Source: Frateuria defendens
Lineage (GTDB): Bacteria; Pseudomonadota; Gammaproteobacteria; Xanthomonadales; Rhodanobacteraceae
Reading direction: 5' to 3'
Assembly: GCF_001182895.1 (NCBI RefSeq)
Contig: NZ_LFQR01000028.1
Location: 1 to 64,000, forward strand
DNA length: 64,000 bases
Positions 39,794 through 49,020 of this stretch are shown in pieces; position 1 is the stretch's first letter, and each line of letters begins with the position of its first letter. The position numbers were made by a program, and so were the translations under genes. A model generated the notes under the pieces. It searched no databases. It was not told the origin of the DNA and saw only the letters and a program-made list of their open reading frames with translations.

Positions 39794-42154
39794 CTACCGC
39801 GGTTGCAGATCCAATGCGCTGCCTCCCATCCGATAGCCCATCGCCCGGTAGCCGCGCTGCCGTCGTTCCCACATGCGCAGCAGCGAAGGATGCCCGGTGT
39901 CGATGAAGTCGATGATGCGCACGTGCTGTTTGCCCGCGTGCTCGCGGTGCAGGCGGCCGGCATACTGTTGCAGTGTGCCTTTCCACGAAATCGGCATCGC
40001 CAGTACCAGGGTGTCGAGCGGCGGGTGGTCGAAGCCTTCGCCGACCAGCCTGCCACTGGCCAGCAACACGCGCGGGGCATCGGTATCCAACGCGTCCAGG
40101 GCGGAGATCACGCCGGCGCGCTGTTTCCTCGCCTGGCGGCCATGCAGAAGGAACAAGGGCTGGATGCGATCGGCCAGGGCAGCATGCAGGGCGTCGAGAT
40201 GGTCGGTCCGCTCGGTCAAGGCCAGCACCTTGCCTCCCAGTTCGAAAGCTCGTGTGATCTCGTCGGCGATGGTGGTGGTACGAGCGTCATCGCCGGCAAG
40301 CTGGCGGAATATCTCCTGGATGGCGGCATCGTCAGGGAGCGGTGCGCGCACCGGCAAGTGGCGCGGAACGACTTCCAGCATCCGCGGCGCGCCAACCGGC
40401 CTGGCTGCCGTGTGACGGATCGGGCCGCATTGCATGAACAGGATGGGCTGGCGTCCGTCGCGCCGGATCGGCGTGGCGGTAAGTCCGAGCACGTAGTGAG
40501 CGCGGGCGCGCTTGAGGATGGCTTCGAACGAAACCGCCGACAGATGGTGGCATTCGTCGACGATGAGGTGCCCGTAGTTCTCCACGATGGGATGGGTTTT
40601 CCCCCGTCGATGCAATGACTGCATGACCGCGATGTCGATCCAGCCGGTCGGCCTGGACTTGCCGCCGCCGATGACGCCGACCATGTCCTTGCCGCAACCC
40701 AGGAAGGTCTGCAATCGTTCCTGCCACTGCCTGAGCAATTCGGTGCGATGCACCAGCACCAGCGTGTTGACGCCACGCCGGGCGATCAGCGCGGCGGCGG
40801 TGACGGTCTTGCCGAAGGCGGTGGGTGCGCACAGGATGCCGGTATCGAAGCGACGCATCGTTTCGACGGTTTCCTCCTGATCATCGCGGAGCTGGCCAAC
40901 GAATCCAACATCCAGGCTTTGGCCGCGGCAGCGTTCGTCCTGCAGTACGCAGCCGATATCGTTCTCACGCAGCAGCTCGCGAACGGCATCGAGGCAGCCG
41001 CGTGGTAGGGCGATGTGGCGGGGGAAGTTCTCGGCGCAGCCAATCAGGCGGGGCTTGTTCCAGACCGGCAGGCGTAGTGCCTGGGCCTGGTGGAATTCGG
41101 GATTGGCGAAGGCGGCAAGACGGATGAGCCGGTTGGCCAGTGCTTGCGGGAGCGCAGCTTTCTCGATGTAGATGAGGTTGGCCAGAATGATCGTCAGGGA
41201 AGCCGGCATCGGACCGGCCAGGCGTTGCCTGTCCGCCTCCGAACGCTTCCATGGCTCGTGCAGGTCCTCGTCGGTGGCGAAGGTGACGTCCAGAGGATGG
41301 GAGCCGCCGGTGGCGCGAAGGATGGTGGGCTCGATGTCATGCGGGGCCATCGACTGCAGCGAGGCGAGGAATGCCCATTGGTCGGGATGCGGCTGCAGGT
41401 CATCGTCCACGAATACGCTCGCACCGCGTTCGCGGGGCATCTTCTGCAGCGGCAGGGCAATCAGGTTGCCGAAACCGCCCTTGGGCATCGCGTCCTGGTT
41501 CGGGAACAGGCGATCGTAGGAGCTTAGCTTCAGTTGCCGCGTGCGAGCGCAGGTGTGGCTGATGAGGGCCGAGCCCAGCCGTCGGGCATCGCGCGCGGCA
41601 ATGCGATCGGAAAAGAAGATCCAGGCATGCGCACCGTTGCCGGAGCGCGAGATTTCCAGCGCCACGGGAACACACAGTTCGCGGCAGGATTGGACGAAGG
41701 CCCGAGCGTCCTCGCGCCAGTCAGCGTCGTCAAGATCCACGGCGATCAGGTGGCAACCATCGTCGGTCAGCAGCGGATAGAGGCCGATCGTATGGCGCCC
41801 GGCCAGATGATCGAAGACGACCTGATCGGTCAGCGGCAACAGTTGCCGCTGTTGGCAGTTGGCGCATTTGATGCGCGGCTTCTCGCAGATGCCCGGGCGC
41901 CACTCATTGGTGCAGCCTGGTGCATAGCCGCTCTTGCCGGCCTTGTTCTCCCAGCGGATCGGATAGACATCGGTGCGACCACGGAACAATCTGCGGAAGA
42001 GAGCCACTTTCTCGTCGGTAGTCAGCAGAGAGGTCGCGAAAGGCGTAAGGGCCGGCACAGGGGCTTGCCAGGAGATGCCATGCGCTTCGAGCAGGCCGAC
42101 CAGACGGGCGTTCTCGGCACGAAGGCGGGCGAGTTCGTCGTTGCGGTCGGCCAT
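39794..42154 (-). CDS. TOTE-type primase-helicase fusion protein
   Basis: A 786-residue protein. Residues 5-25 form a short leucine-rich coiled coil. About 45-320 is an archaeo-eukaryotic primase (AEP) domain of the TOTE conflict type, entered by DVYPIRWENKAGKSGYAPGC, with a possible zinc site (Cys81, Cys90, Cys97, Cys100). Its catalytic motifs are DLDD (140-143), SGNGAH (171-176) and VDDD (249-252). About 420-760 is an SF2 helicase: APTAFGKT (443-450), DECH (533-536), TAT (559-561) and YAGRLHR (731-737). TOTE systems are thought to act in conflicts with mobile DNA. No nuclease domain is visible at either end. Its start is nine bases after the stop of the 383-residue partner, implying one operon. 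Confidence 0.85.
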   Translation of the reverse strand: MADRNDELARLRAENARLVGLLEAHGISWQAPVPALTPFATSLLTTDEKVALFRRLFRGRTDVYPIRWENKAGKSGYAPGCTNEWRPGICEKPRIKCANCQQRQLLPLTDQVVFDHLAGRHTIGLYPLLTDDGCHLIAVDLDDADWREDARAFVQSCRELCVPVALEISRSGNGAHAWIFFSDRIAARDARRLGSALISHTCARTRQLKLSSYDRLFPNQDAMPKGGFGNLIALPLQKMPRERGASVFVDDDLQPHPDQWAFLASLQSMAPHDIEPTILRATGGSHPLDVTFATDEDLHEPWKRSEADRQRLAGPMPASLTIILANLIYIEKAALPQALANRLIRLAAFANPEFHQAQALRLPVWNKPRLIGCAENFPRHIALPRGCLDAVRELLRENDIGCVLQDERCRGQSLDVGFVGQLRDDQEETVETMRRFDTGILCAPTAFGKTVTAAALIARRGVNTLVLVHRTELLRQWQERLQTFLGCGKDMVGVIGGGKSRPTGWIDIAVMQSLHRRGKTHPIVENYGHLIVDECHHLSAVSFEAILKRARAHYVLGLTATPIRRDGRQPILFMQCGPIRHTAARPVGAPRMLEVVPRHLPVRAPLPDDAAIQEIFRQLAGDDARTTTIADEITRAFELGGKVLALTERTDHLDALHAALADRIQPLFLLHGRQARKQRAGVISALDALDTDAPRVLLASGRLVGEGFDHPPLDTLVLAMPISWKGTLQQYAGRLHREHAGKQHVRIIDFIDTGHPSLLRMWERRQRGYRAMGYRMGGSALDLQPR

Positions 42155-42163
42155 CGTCAGCGC

Positions 42164-43315
42164 TCACCCCGACCACAGGCCGGCGTCGGTCAGGCGTCGC
42201 AACAAGGCTGCGCGCCTGGCGTGGGGGACGAGGAAACGCCGCAGTTCGCGGTCGAAGGCTTTGCGGCTGGAGACGAGGGCATAGCCTTCAGCCAGGGTGG
42301 AGAGTAGGTGCGCCGCCCGTTCGTAGCCGGAGGCGACGCCGCGTGTGGCCTCGGAATCGGCCTGCTTCCAGTATTGGTCGCAGCGGCGCATCAGGCTGCG
42401 CAGGTAGGTTTCGTGTTGCCGGCGTTGTTCGGCTTCGCGCGCCTCGCGTGCCCTGGCTTCGCGTTCCCGCCGGACTGTGGCAGCCGATCGGGCCAGTTCG
42501 CGCAGTTCGGCTACGCACCGTCTGGGTGAATCAGGGGAGGAGATTGGACACTGCGCCTTCAACCAGGCAGCGTAGTGTGATTTCACCTGCCGCTCCGCTT
42601 CCTGTCCTTGTCCCAGCGCGATGCGCTTGAGTACGTCCTTCATGTTCGGGGCCTGCCAGGTATCCAACCAGGCAGCCATGCGCTGCGCTTCGTCGCCACC
42701 CAATGGTGGGGACGCCGTACTGCCGACACGGGCGGCTTCGAGCAGATCCGGATCGATCTCCAGGAATTCGGCCAACGCCTGCTGTGCGGACGACAGTTCC
42801 GCCAGGTCGGGCGGAACTTCAGGTTCCAGCGCATCGTCGTCCAAGCTATTGGCACCGGCCAGCCAGCCCAGGTAAAGCGACCGTAGGTCGCCACGCAACA
42901 GTTCGTCGCGCAGCGGAGCCAGGCGTCGCATCCAGCCGCTGCCGTCGTCCGTGGCGAAGCGGTCGTCGTCTTCGCTTTCGTCGAGCGTCCAGTGGAGAAT
43001 CCAGTGCGTGCTGCTGGAATTGACGGAGAGCGTCGAGCGGCTGGCAAAGGGCTGCAACTCGGCCTTGCAGAAATCGGCCTTCGGCAATCGCAGTGACAAC
43101 TGGCAGGTACACCAGTTGGCCAAGTAGACGAAGGCGTCGAAATAACGTCGCATCCAGTCGTCCGGATTGGCCTTGAGGTCGCCCCATTCGTAGTGGTTGG
43201 TGAAGCGGGTGGGCGTGATGACGGCGCGGGTGGACACGGCGCGCAACTCGGCCATCTCGGTGCGGGTCAATGGCCGGTCGATGGCCGCAAATTCGTAGTA
43301 CTGGTATTCGCTCAT
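42164..43315 (-). CDS. Uncharacterised operon partner of the primase-helicase
   Basis: I do not recognise a named domain. It has 383 residues. The N-terminal part has a well-ordered, likely conserved core (YYEFAAIDRPLT, then TPTRFTNHYEWGDLKANP and ANWCTCQLSLRLPK). The middle is acidic (DESEDDD near 112-118). Residues about 266-315 form a charged Arg/Glu/Ala coiled coil (RREREARAREAREAEQRRQ). There is no signal peptide or membrane segment, so it is cytoplasmic. Its start overlaps by four bases (ATGA) the end of a broken winged-helix gene, and its stop is nine bases before the primase-helicase start, so the three form one transcription unit. A scaffold or effector role is inference only. Confidence 0.7.
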   Translation of the reverse strand: MSEYQYYEFAAIDRPLTRTEMAELRAVSTRAVITPTRFTNHYEWGDLKANPDDWMRRYFDAFVYLANWCTCQLSLRLPKADFCKAELQPFASRSTLSVNSSSTHWILHWTLDESEDDDRFATDDGSGWMRRLAPLRDELLRGDLRSLYLGWLAGANSLDDDALEPEVPPDLAELSSAQQALAEFLEIDPDLLEAARVGSTASPPLGGDEAQRMAAWLDTWQAPNMKDVLKRIALGQGQEAERQVKSHYAAWLKAQCPISSPDSPRRCVAELRELARSAATVRREREARAREAREAEQRRQHETYLRSLMRRCDQYWKQADSEATRGVASGYERAAHLLSTLAEGYALVSSRKAFDRELRRFLVPHARRAALLRRLTDAGLWSG

Positions 43316-43561
43316 GGTACTGATGTCTGGTTCGTTCGGCAGGCGTGTCGGCGCAACTCATACCAAGTCCCGCGGCCGCCCCCATGCTGAGTTAAATGTC
43401 CCTGCTCCGCCAGCGCCCTGAAGTGCTGCTTGAGCGTGTTGCGATTGCCACCGGTCAGACGGATCGCCTCGGCCATGGTGATGCGACCATGCGAAGGCGG
43501 CAACGCTGTTGGTGGACGTCTTATAGTTGCCACGGTGCCAGACATCCTTGTCGCTGTGGAC
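43312..43561 (-). pseudogene. Truncated, frameshifted winged-helix gene
   Basis: Reading leftward, the remnant starts in one frame as SDKDVWHRGNYKTSTNSVAAF and continues after a frameshift near 43485 as SHGRITMAEAIRLTGGNRNT and GGGRGTWYEL. The second part is a winged helix-turn-helix like the C-terminal tails of Fic and Schlafen/AlbA-type ATP-binding proteins. Its TGA overlaps the start of the 383-residue partner (ATGA), so it was the first gene of the operon. The upstream part has been replaced by an IS481-type end. The family of the lost N-terminal domain is unknown. Confidence 0.6.
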
Positions 43562-43697
43562 CAGCAAGGATGCGATCCACGAGCAGGGCTCGACCGCGAG
43601 GACTCAAACGGGGCATGTTTATGAAGGTTCATCCGGGGCTCCTGGGGACTGGGTTGGCTTGGTAACCCTCATCTTCCAGAGATGCCCCGGATGAACA
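43562..43697 (-). mobile_element. Remnant of an IS481-family element (left end)
   Basis: On the minus strand, MNLHKHA (ATG at 43632) followed, after a one-base shift, by RLSPRGRALLVDRILAG reproduces the start of IS481-family transposases (MN-HKHARLTP-type). The coding trace stops abruptly at about 43562, where the broken winged-helix gene begins. Upstream of the ATG lies a terminal-repeat-like sequence starting TGTTCATCCGGGGC. The catalytic DDE part is missing, so the element is dead. Confidence 0.65.
43627..43696. repeat. 13-bp inverted repeat at the IS481 remnant
   Basis: GTTCATCCGGGGC (43627-43639) and its exact complement GCCCCGGATGAAC (43684-43696) are separated by 44 bases. The outer copy probably is the insertion sequence end. 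The inner copy overlaps the transposase start codon and may let the transposase bind its own leader. Confidence 0.75.
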
Positions 43698-43804
43698 ACC
43701 TACTGAGAGATCACAGCTAGGTGTCGCGAATCGCGGAATGAGAGAGCAATCGATGTGCTCGCCCAAACCCGCAACGTGCTCATGACTGACGGGGTAATTC
43801 ATTG

Positions 43805-46144
43805 ATGACCACCCCCGCCCAGACCATCGCCCAACGACTCGTCACCCTCGGCACCAGTGGCCACTTCGCGACGCGCTTTGCCGTCGAGGCCGATCCGCAA
43901 CTGCACGTCGAAGGCGTCGGCGCCGTGCCGCTGCCGGTGACGCTCCAAACCGCTCATCGCCTATGCGCAGCGGCGCAGCCAGCGCACCATGGCTACAAGG
44001 ACCAGACGCGGCAGGATCCGCGTGTGCGCGATACCTGGGAAATCCCGGCCGGCCGCCTGCGCTTCGGTTCGCCGCAGTGGTCCGCCGTGCTCGAGCGTGC
44101 GCTGGCGCGCATTGCTCGCGATCTGGGCCTGCCGCCCGGCGTGTGGCTCGACGCGCAGTTGCACAACCTGCTGGTGTACGCGCCCGGGCAGTTCTTCGCC
44201 GTGCACCAGGATTCGGAGAAGGCCGACGGCATGCTGGGCACGCTGGTGGTCACCCTGCCGTCGAAGTTCAGCGGCGGCGAGTTCGTGGTCTCGCACCAGG
44301 GGCAGACGCTGCGCACGCGCGGCTCGGCCGGCAAGTTGGGCATGGTCGCCTTCTATGCCGATTGCCATCACGAAGTGCGCCCGGTCACGCAGGGCTATCG
44401 CATCGTGCTGACCTGGAACCTGGTCGCCTGTGGCGACCCTCCCGCCGCGGACCTGCCGGCGCAGGACCTCGATGCCCTGGCCGATGCGGTGCGCCGCTTC
44501 TGGCACACGCCTGCCGCCCCGCGCTGGACGGGCGACACCGCCATCGAGCCGCCGGACCGGCTGGTCTATCTGCTCGACCACCAGTACACGCAGAGCGGCC
44601 TGTCGTGGGCCCGGCTCAAGGGCGCGGATGCGCCGCGTGCCGCCGCGCTGCGGCGGGTGGCCGAGCGACTGGATGCGGAGATCTTCCTGGCGCTGGCCGA
44701 CGTGCACGAGACCTGGCAGGCCGAGGACGACTACCCGGAATACGACCGCTGGGGCTATGCCGAGGACGAAGAGGAGATCGAGGCCGACGATACGGCCGAG
44801 CCGACGCTGGGCGAGCTGATCGACAGCGAGATCGAGCTGCGCCACGGGATCGCCCCGGATGGCGGCGCGCTGGCGTCGGAGGCCAACTTCGTCGCCTCGG
44901 CCGAGTTGTGCATGAATCGCCCCTCGGTCGACTGCACGCCGTTCCGCTCCGAGTACGAGGGCTACATGGGCAACTACGGCAACACGGTCGATCGCTGGTA
45001 TCACCGTGCGGCCGTGGTGTTGTGGCCGCGCGAGCGCGCCTTCGTCATCCGTGCCCGGCAGTCGCCACGCTGGGGCATCGAGCAGGTCGCCGAGCGGCTG
45101 GCCGCTGGCGACAGCGAGCAGGCGCAGCAGTGGGCAAAGTCCATGTTGCCGTTCTGGGGCCGGGGCGCGGCGAACGATTCTGCACTGCCCGGCGCCACCC
45201 TGGCGGTGGCCGCCGCACTCGACGACGCGCCGACCGCCGCCGGCCTGCTGGCGCCGTTCGCGCTGGTGCAATTGACGCCGGAGGTGATGCCCTCGGTGCT
45301 GCGGCTGCTGGAACGCCATGGCCTGGATTGGTGCAAGGAGTGCCTGCAGCAATGGGCTGAGGCCTACCAGACCGACGAAAGCGAGTTGCACTGGCTGGCA
45401 CACACGCTCCCGGCGCTGGCCCACGCCTGGAGCACGGCGGCGCCCGCGGACGGACGCGCACTGGTTGCCGCTCTGGTGCAGGAGCGCTGGGATTGGCTGC
45501 GCAAGCACACCGCACAGGTGCAGGCGCACACCGGGGGCAGCGCCAGGGTGAAGGCGCTGGCGGCCACCAGCCCGGCGCTGCTGGCGTTGGTCCGATCCAG
45601 CCACGACGCCCGTCTTGCCGCGCTTCGACAGCAGGTCATCGACACACTGCTGTCCAGCGAACTGCCGCTGCAGGTGCCACTGGGCGTATTGCGTGCGGCG
45701 GGCACGGACACGCTGAATGCCGTTGCGCTCGAGTTGGCGCCCGTGCATGGATTCTGCACCCAGGTGCTTACCGCGCGGTTGGCGCAGCCCGGGCGTGCGG
45801 ACGACGACTGGTCGATCGCGCCGCCAGCCGATGGCGCCCGCCTGGGCGACCTGCACGAGCTCTTGGCGCGCTTCCTGGCATCGCCAGTGCAGCAGCGCTT
45901 CGAGTGGCCACTGGCGCAGGCCAAACGGCAGCTCATCCACCAGTTCATCGACCGCCATGAACTGCCACTGCGGCACGAGACGCGGCGCAGCGGCCGGCCG
46001 TACACGCTGGTGCTGGAGAAGACGCCGGCCCTGTTCGAGCGCGAAGTCGCCGAGCGCCGGCAATGGGCCAGCGATCTGGCCTGGCTGCGGCAGATGGCCG
46101 AGCGCTTTGCCCGGTCGGATGTGGGGAGCGATGAGATCCCATAA
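43805..46144 (+). CDS. Large 2OG-Fe(II) oxygenase-domain protein
   Basis: A 779-residue protein. Residues about 40-210 form a prolyl-4-hydroxylase-like 2-oxoglutarate/Fe(II) oxygenase fold. The iron ligands are His134 and Asp136 (FAVHQDSEK) and His189 (CHHEV), and Arg199 (GYRIVLTWNL) should bind 2-oxoglutarate. Around 570 following residues, with an acidic stretch near 310-340 (DEEEIEADD), match nothing I recognise. It carries no signal peptide. The substrate could be protein or nucleic acid. It is divergent from the primase-helicase operon, next to the IS481 remnant. ATG at 43805 is preferred to the TTG just before it. Confidence 0.75.
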   Translation: MTTPAQTIAQRLVTLGTSGHFATRFAVEADPQLHVEGVGAVPLPVTLQTAHRLCAAAQPAHHGYKDQTRQDPRVRDTWEIPAGRLRFGSPQWSAVLERALARIARDLGLPPGVWLDAQLHNLLVYAPGQFFAVHQDSEKADGMLGTLVVTLPSKFSGGEFVVSHQGQTLRTRGSAGKLGMVAFYADCHHEVRPVTQGYRIVLTWNLVACGDPPAADLPAQDLDALADAVRRFWHTPAAPRWTGDTAIEPPDRLVYLLDHQYTQSGLSWARLKGADAPRAAALRRVAERLDAEIFLALADVHETWQAEDDYPEYDRWGYAEDEEEIEADDTAEPTLGELIDSEIELRHGIAPDGGALASEANFVASAELCMNRPSVDCTPFRSEYEGYMGNYGNTVDRWYHRAAVVLWPRERAFVIRARQSPRWGIEQVAERLAAGDSEQAQQWAKSMLPFWGRGAANDSALPGATLAVAAALDDAPTAAGLLAPFALVQLTPEVMPSVLRLLERHGLDWCKECLQQWAEAYQTDESELHWLAHTLPALAHAWSTAAPADGRALVAALVQERWDWLRKHTAQVQAHTGGSARVKALAATSPALLALVRSSHDARLAALRQQVIDTLLSSELPLQVPLGVLRAAGTDTLNAVALELAPVHGFCTQVLTARLAQPGRADDDWSIAPPADGARLGDLHELLARFLASPVQQRFEWPLAQAKRQLIHQFIDRHELPLRHETRRSGRPYTLVLEKTPALFEREVAERRQWASDLAWLRQMAERFARSDVGSDEIP

Positions 46145-46313
46145 GGCCCAAGCGCCGGAGCAGGCGCCTGCCAAGCAAATCACTTCTTCGTATCGGCAAG
46201 TAGGCCGTCAATCGCATACGGAACAAACCTTTACGGGACACTCCGCTGACGGCACTGACCTGTAGGCGCTAACATGTTGCGTTTGCAGGGATGAGTGGGT
46301 CGTCCAACTAGGC

Positions 46314-48938
46314 ATGTCTACGTTTCTTTTCGGCAGTTTTGGACTTTCCACCCTGTGGCTGCTTCGCCTGGCCTGGCGCATCGGGCGGCCGCTGTTGTCG
46401 CGGCGGCGACCGGTGCTCGGCGGCGAAGGGGCGATCCGTTTCTGGCTGGGCGGCGTGCTGGTGCTGGGTTCCAGCGCGACGCTGGAAGGGCTGGTGGTGG
46501 GGCACTACACGGACGACCCGCAAGCCGGCGGCGCAGTCTGCCGCGCCTTGGCCGATGGCCTGGGCGGTTTGCTGGGCACGCCGTTGACGAGCCTGTTGAT
46601 GCTGGCGGTGCTCGCCGCCGCCCTGCCCTGGTACCTGGGCGTTGCCTGGCCGGCGGTGTTCCGGCGCGTTACGGCGGGCATCGATGCGCTGGGCGACTGG
46701 GGAATGGGGCGCGTCGGTGGGATGGGCCTGCGTTGGGGCCGGCGGCGTGGACGCGGCGCGGTGCGGCGCGCGCCCAAGGCAGCGCGCCGGCGTAGGGAGC
46801 CACTGGCTTCGCCGCGTCCTGCGATGACGCCCGTCGAAAGGCCGGCGGCGGTGGTGCCTTCATCTTCGCCCTCGCCGGCTCCGTCCGCGTGGCCGATGCG
46901 GGAGGGCGGGCGTCGTGTGCCGACTGCCCGCGAGACGGTGATCCGCGAGCCGTGGCTGTTGCCCCGAAGCGCGCGTGCGTCCTCGCCATCGCTGCCGGCC
47001 GCCACGGCGCGGATGGCCCGGCCGGCGCCGCGGCCGGTGAACCCGACGGTGGCCGCTCCTGCCGCATCCGCGGTCCCCATCGCCGCGGTCGAGCCGCCCC
47101 GCGCCCCGCTTCACGAGTCGATCAGTGAGCCGGTCGATGCGCCAGTCGCTCCCCTGCCGGATGAGCCCCTCGCCTCAGCGCCGTCCCTGGTCGAGTTGCC
47201 CCCTGCGCCGGGTAGCGAGGCGGAGTCGAAGCCCGAGTCCGACACCGACGTCGAACCCGAGCTCCTGGAAACAGCCGCCTCCGTGGAGACGGCCGCGCCG
47301 CCGCAGGCCGAGGCGATGATCGAGCCGGCCGCGCACTGGTCGCCCGCCCTGCCGGCTACGCCGGTGCCGGGACGTTATCGCGCGGCCAACGACGATCCGC
47401 CCGCCGAACCCGAGGCGCCGGCCTTTGCCGAGGCGGCTCCGCGGGCGCGCTCGTCCGTGCAGCTGCCGCCGCTGTCGCTGCTGGCCGGTGCGGTGGTTTC
47501 CGAAGCGGCCTCGGCCGACGAGGCGCAGCTGGCCGAGACGGGCGAACTGATCGAGCAGCGCCTCGGCGAGTTCAAGGTGCCGGTGGCCGTGGTGGGCGCC
47601 TCGGCCGGCCCGGTGATCACACGCTTCGAGGTCGAGCCGGCGGTGGGCGTGCGCGGCAACCAGATCGTGGCGCTGATGAAGGACCTGGCCCGCGGCCTGG
47701 GCCGTACCTCGATCCGCGTGGTGGAGACCATTCCCGGCAAGACCTGCATGGGCCTGGAGCTGCCCAACGAGCAGCGGCAGATGATCGCGCTGTCGGAGAT
47801 CCTCGACTCGCCCGAATACCGCGACGCCGACTCGCAACTCACGCTGGCGATGGGCAAGGGCATCACCGGCGAGCCGATGGTGGCGGACCTGGCCCGCGCG
47901 CCGCATATGCTGGTGGCCGGCACCACCGGTTCGGGCAAGTCGGTGGCGGTCAACGCGATGATCCTCTCGATGCTCTACAAGGCCACGCCCGAGGACGTGC
48001 GCCTGATCATGATCGACCCGAAGATGCTGGAGCTTTCGGTGTACGAGGGCATCCCGCACCTGCTGGCGCCGGTGGTCACCGACATGAAGCTGGCCGCCAA
48101 CGCGCTGGCCTGGTGCGTGGCGGAGATGGAGAACCGCTACCGCCTGATGTCGGACCTGCGCGTGCGCAACCTGGCCGGCTTCAACCAGAAGGTGCGCGAG
48201 GCGAAGGCCGCGGGCCGGCCGCTGCTCAACCCCTTCCCCGCGCATCCGGAGGTGCCCGAGACGCTCGACACCCTGCCGATGATCGTGGTGGTGATCGACG
48301 AGCTGGCCGACCTGATGATGGTGGCCGGCAAGAAGATCGAGGAGCTGATCGCCCGGCTCGCGCAGAAGGCGCGCGCGGCGGGCATCCATTTGATCCTCGC
48401 CACGCAGCGCCCGTCGGTGGACGTGATCACGGGCCTGATCAAGGCCAACATCCCCACCCGCGTGGCCTTCCAGGTTTCCTCCAAGATCGACTCACGCACC
48501 ATCCTCGACCAGATGGGTGCGGAGAGCCTGCTCGGCCAGGGCGACATGCTGTTCCTGCCGCCGGGCACGGGCTACCCGCAGCGCATCCACGGCGCCTTCG
48601 TGGCCGACGAGGAAGTGCTGCGTGTGGTGGCCTACCTCAAGCAGTTCGGCGAGCCCGACTACAAGGACGAGATCCTCGCCGGCCCGCCCGGCGAAGGCGG
48701 CTCGGGCGAACTGTTCGGCGAGGAGGGCGCGGACGCCGAGCTCGATCCGCTGTACGACGAGGCGGCGGCCTTCGTGGTGCGCACACGCCGCGCCTCGATC
48801 TCCTTCGTGCAGCGCCAGTTCCGCATCGGCTACAACCGCGCCGCGCGGCTGGTGGAGGCGATGGAGGCGGCGGGGCTGGTCTCGGCCACCGGCATCAACG
48901 GCCAGCGCGAGGTGATCGCACCGGCCCCGGCCGAGTGA
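46314..48938 (+). CDS. ftsK: FtsK/SpoIIIE-family DNA translocase, short membrane domain
   Basis: An 874-residue DNA translocase. The N-terminal region shows about three hydrophobic segments (6-28, 42-60, 83-106), one fewer than the four of E. coli FtsK. A Pro/Ala-rich linker (about 150-385) follows, then the RecA-like motor with Walker A GTTGSGKS (536-543), Walker B ([14 protein letters not shown]) and [20 protein letters not shown]. The C-terminal winged-helix gamma domain (about 810-870, [22 protein letters not shown]) reads KOPS. It should pump chromosomal DNA at the septum and activate XerCD. Whether it is the only FtsK of the cell cannot be told here. Confidence 0.9.
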   Translation: MSTFLFGSFGLSTLWLLRLAWRIGRPLLSRRRPVLGGEGAIRFWLGGVLVLGSSATLEGLVVGHYTDDPQAGGAVCRALADGLGGLLGTPLTSLLMLAVLAAALPWYLGVAWPAVFRRVTAGIDALGDWGMGRVGGMGLRWGRRRGRGAVRRAPKAARRRREPLASPRPAMTPVERPAAVVPSSSPSPAPSAWPMREGGRRVPTARETVIREPWLLPRSARASSPSLPAATARMARPAPRPVNPTVAAPAASAVPIAAVEPPRAPLHESISEPVDAPVAPLPDEPLASAPSLVELPPAPGSEAESKPESDTDVEPELLETAASVETAAPPQAEAMIEPAAHWSPALPATPVPGRYRAANDDPPAEPEAPAFAEAAPRARSSVQLPPLSLLAGAVVSEAASADEAQLAETGELIEQRLGEFKVPVAVVGASAGPVITRFEVEPAVGVRGNQIVALMKDLARGLGRTSIRVVETIPGKTCMGLELPNEQRQMIALSEILDSPEYRDADSQLTLAMGKGITGEPMVADLARAPHMLVAGTTGSGKSVAVNAMILSMLYKATPEDVRLIMIDPKMLELSVYEGIPHLLAPVVTDMKLAANALAWCVAEMENRYRLMSDLRVRNLAGFNQKVREAKAAGRPLLNPFPAHPEVPETLDTLPMIVVVIDELADLMMVAGKKIEELIARLAQKARAAGIHLILATQRPSVDVITGLIKANIPTRVAFQVSSKIDSRTILDQMGAESLLGQGDMLFLPPGTGYPQRIHGAFVADEEVLRVVAYLKQFGEPDYKDEILAGPPGEGGSGELFGEEGADAELDPLYDEAAAFVVRTRRASISFVQRQFRIGYNRAARLVEAMEAAGLVSATGINGQREVIAPAPAE

Positions 48939-48967
48939 CGGCGCCGAATTCGGACGCCTGAAACGAA

Positions 48968-48996
48968 AACCGGGCCTGTGCGGCCCGGTTTTTTTT
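48968..48996. terminator. Terminator after ftsK
   Basis: A 9-bp stem AACCGGGCC/GGCCCGGTT with a five-base loop is followed by eight T residues on the plus strand. The complementary strand has AAAA before it, so it may also end the leftward rbs transcript. Confidence 0.92.
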
Positions 48997-49020
48997 CTCG
49001 CGGTTTGGCCGTTGTCGTGC

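Noticed and set aside
43562-43697. Considered as an intact insertion sequence
   Set aside because: Only one end and the first part of the transposase, with a frameshift, can be seen. The DDE domain and second end are missing.
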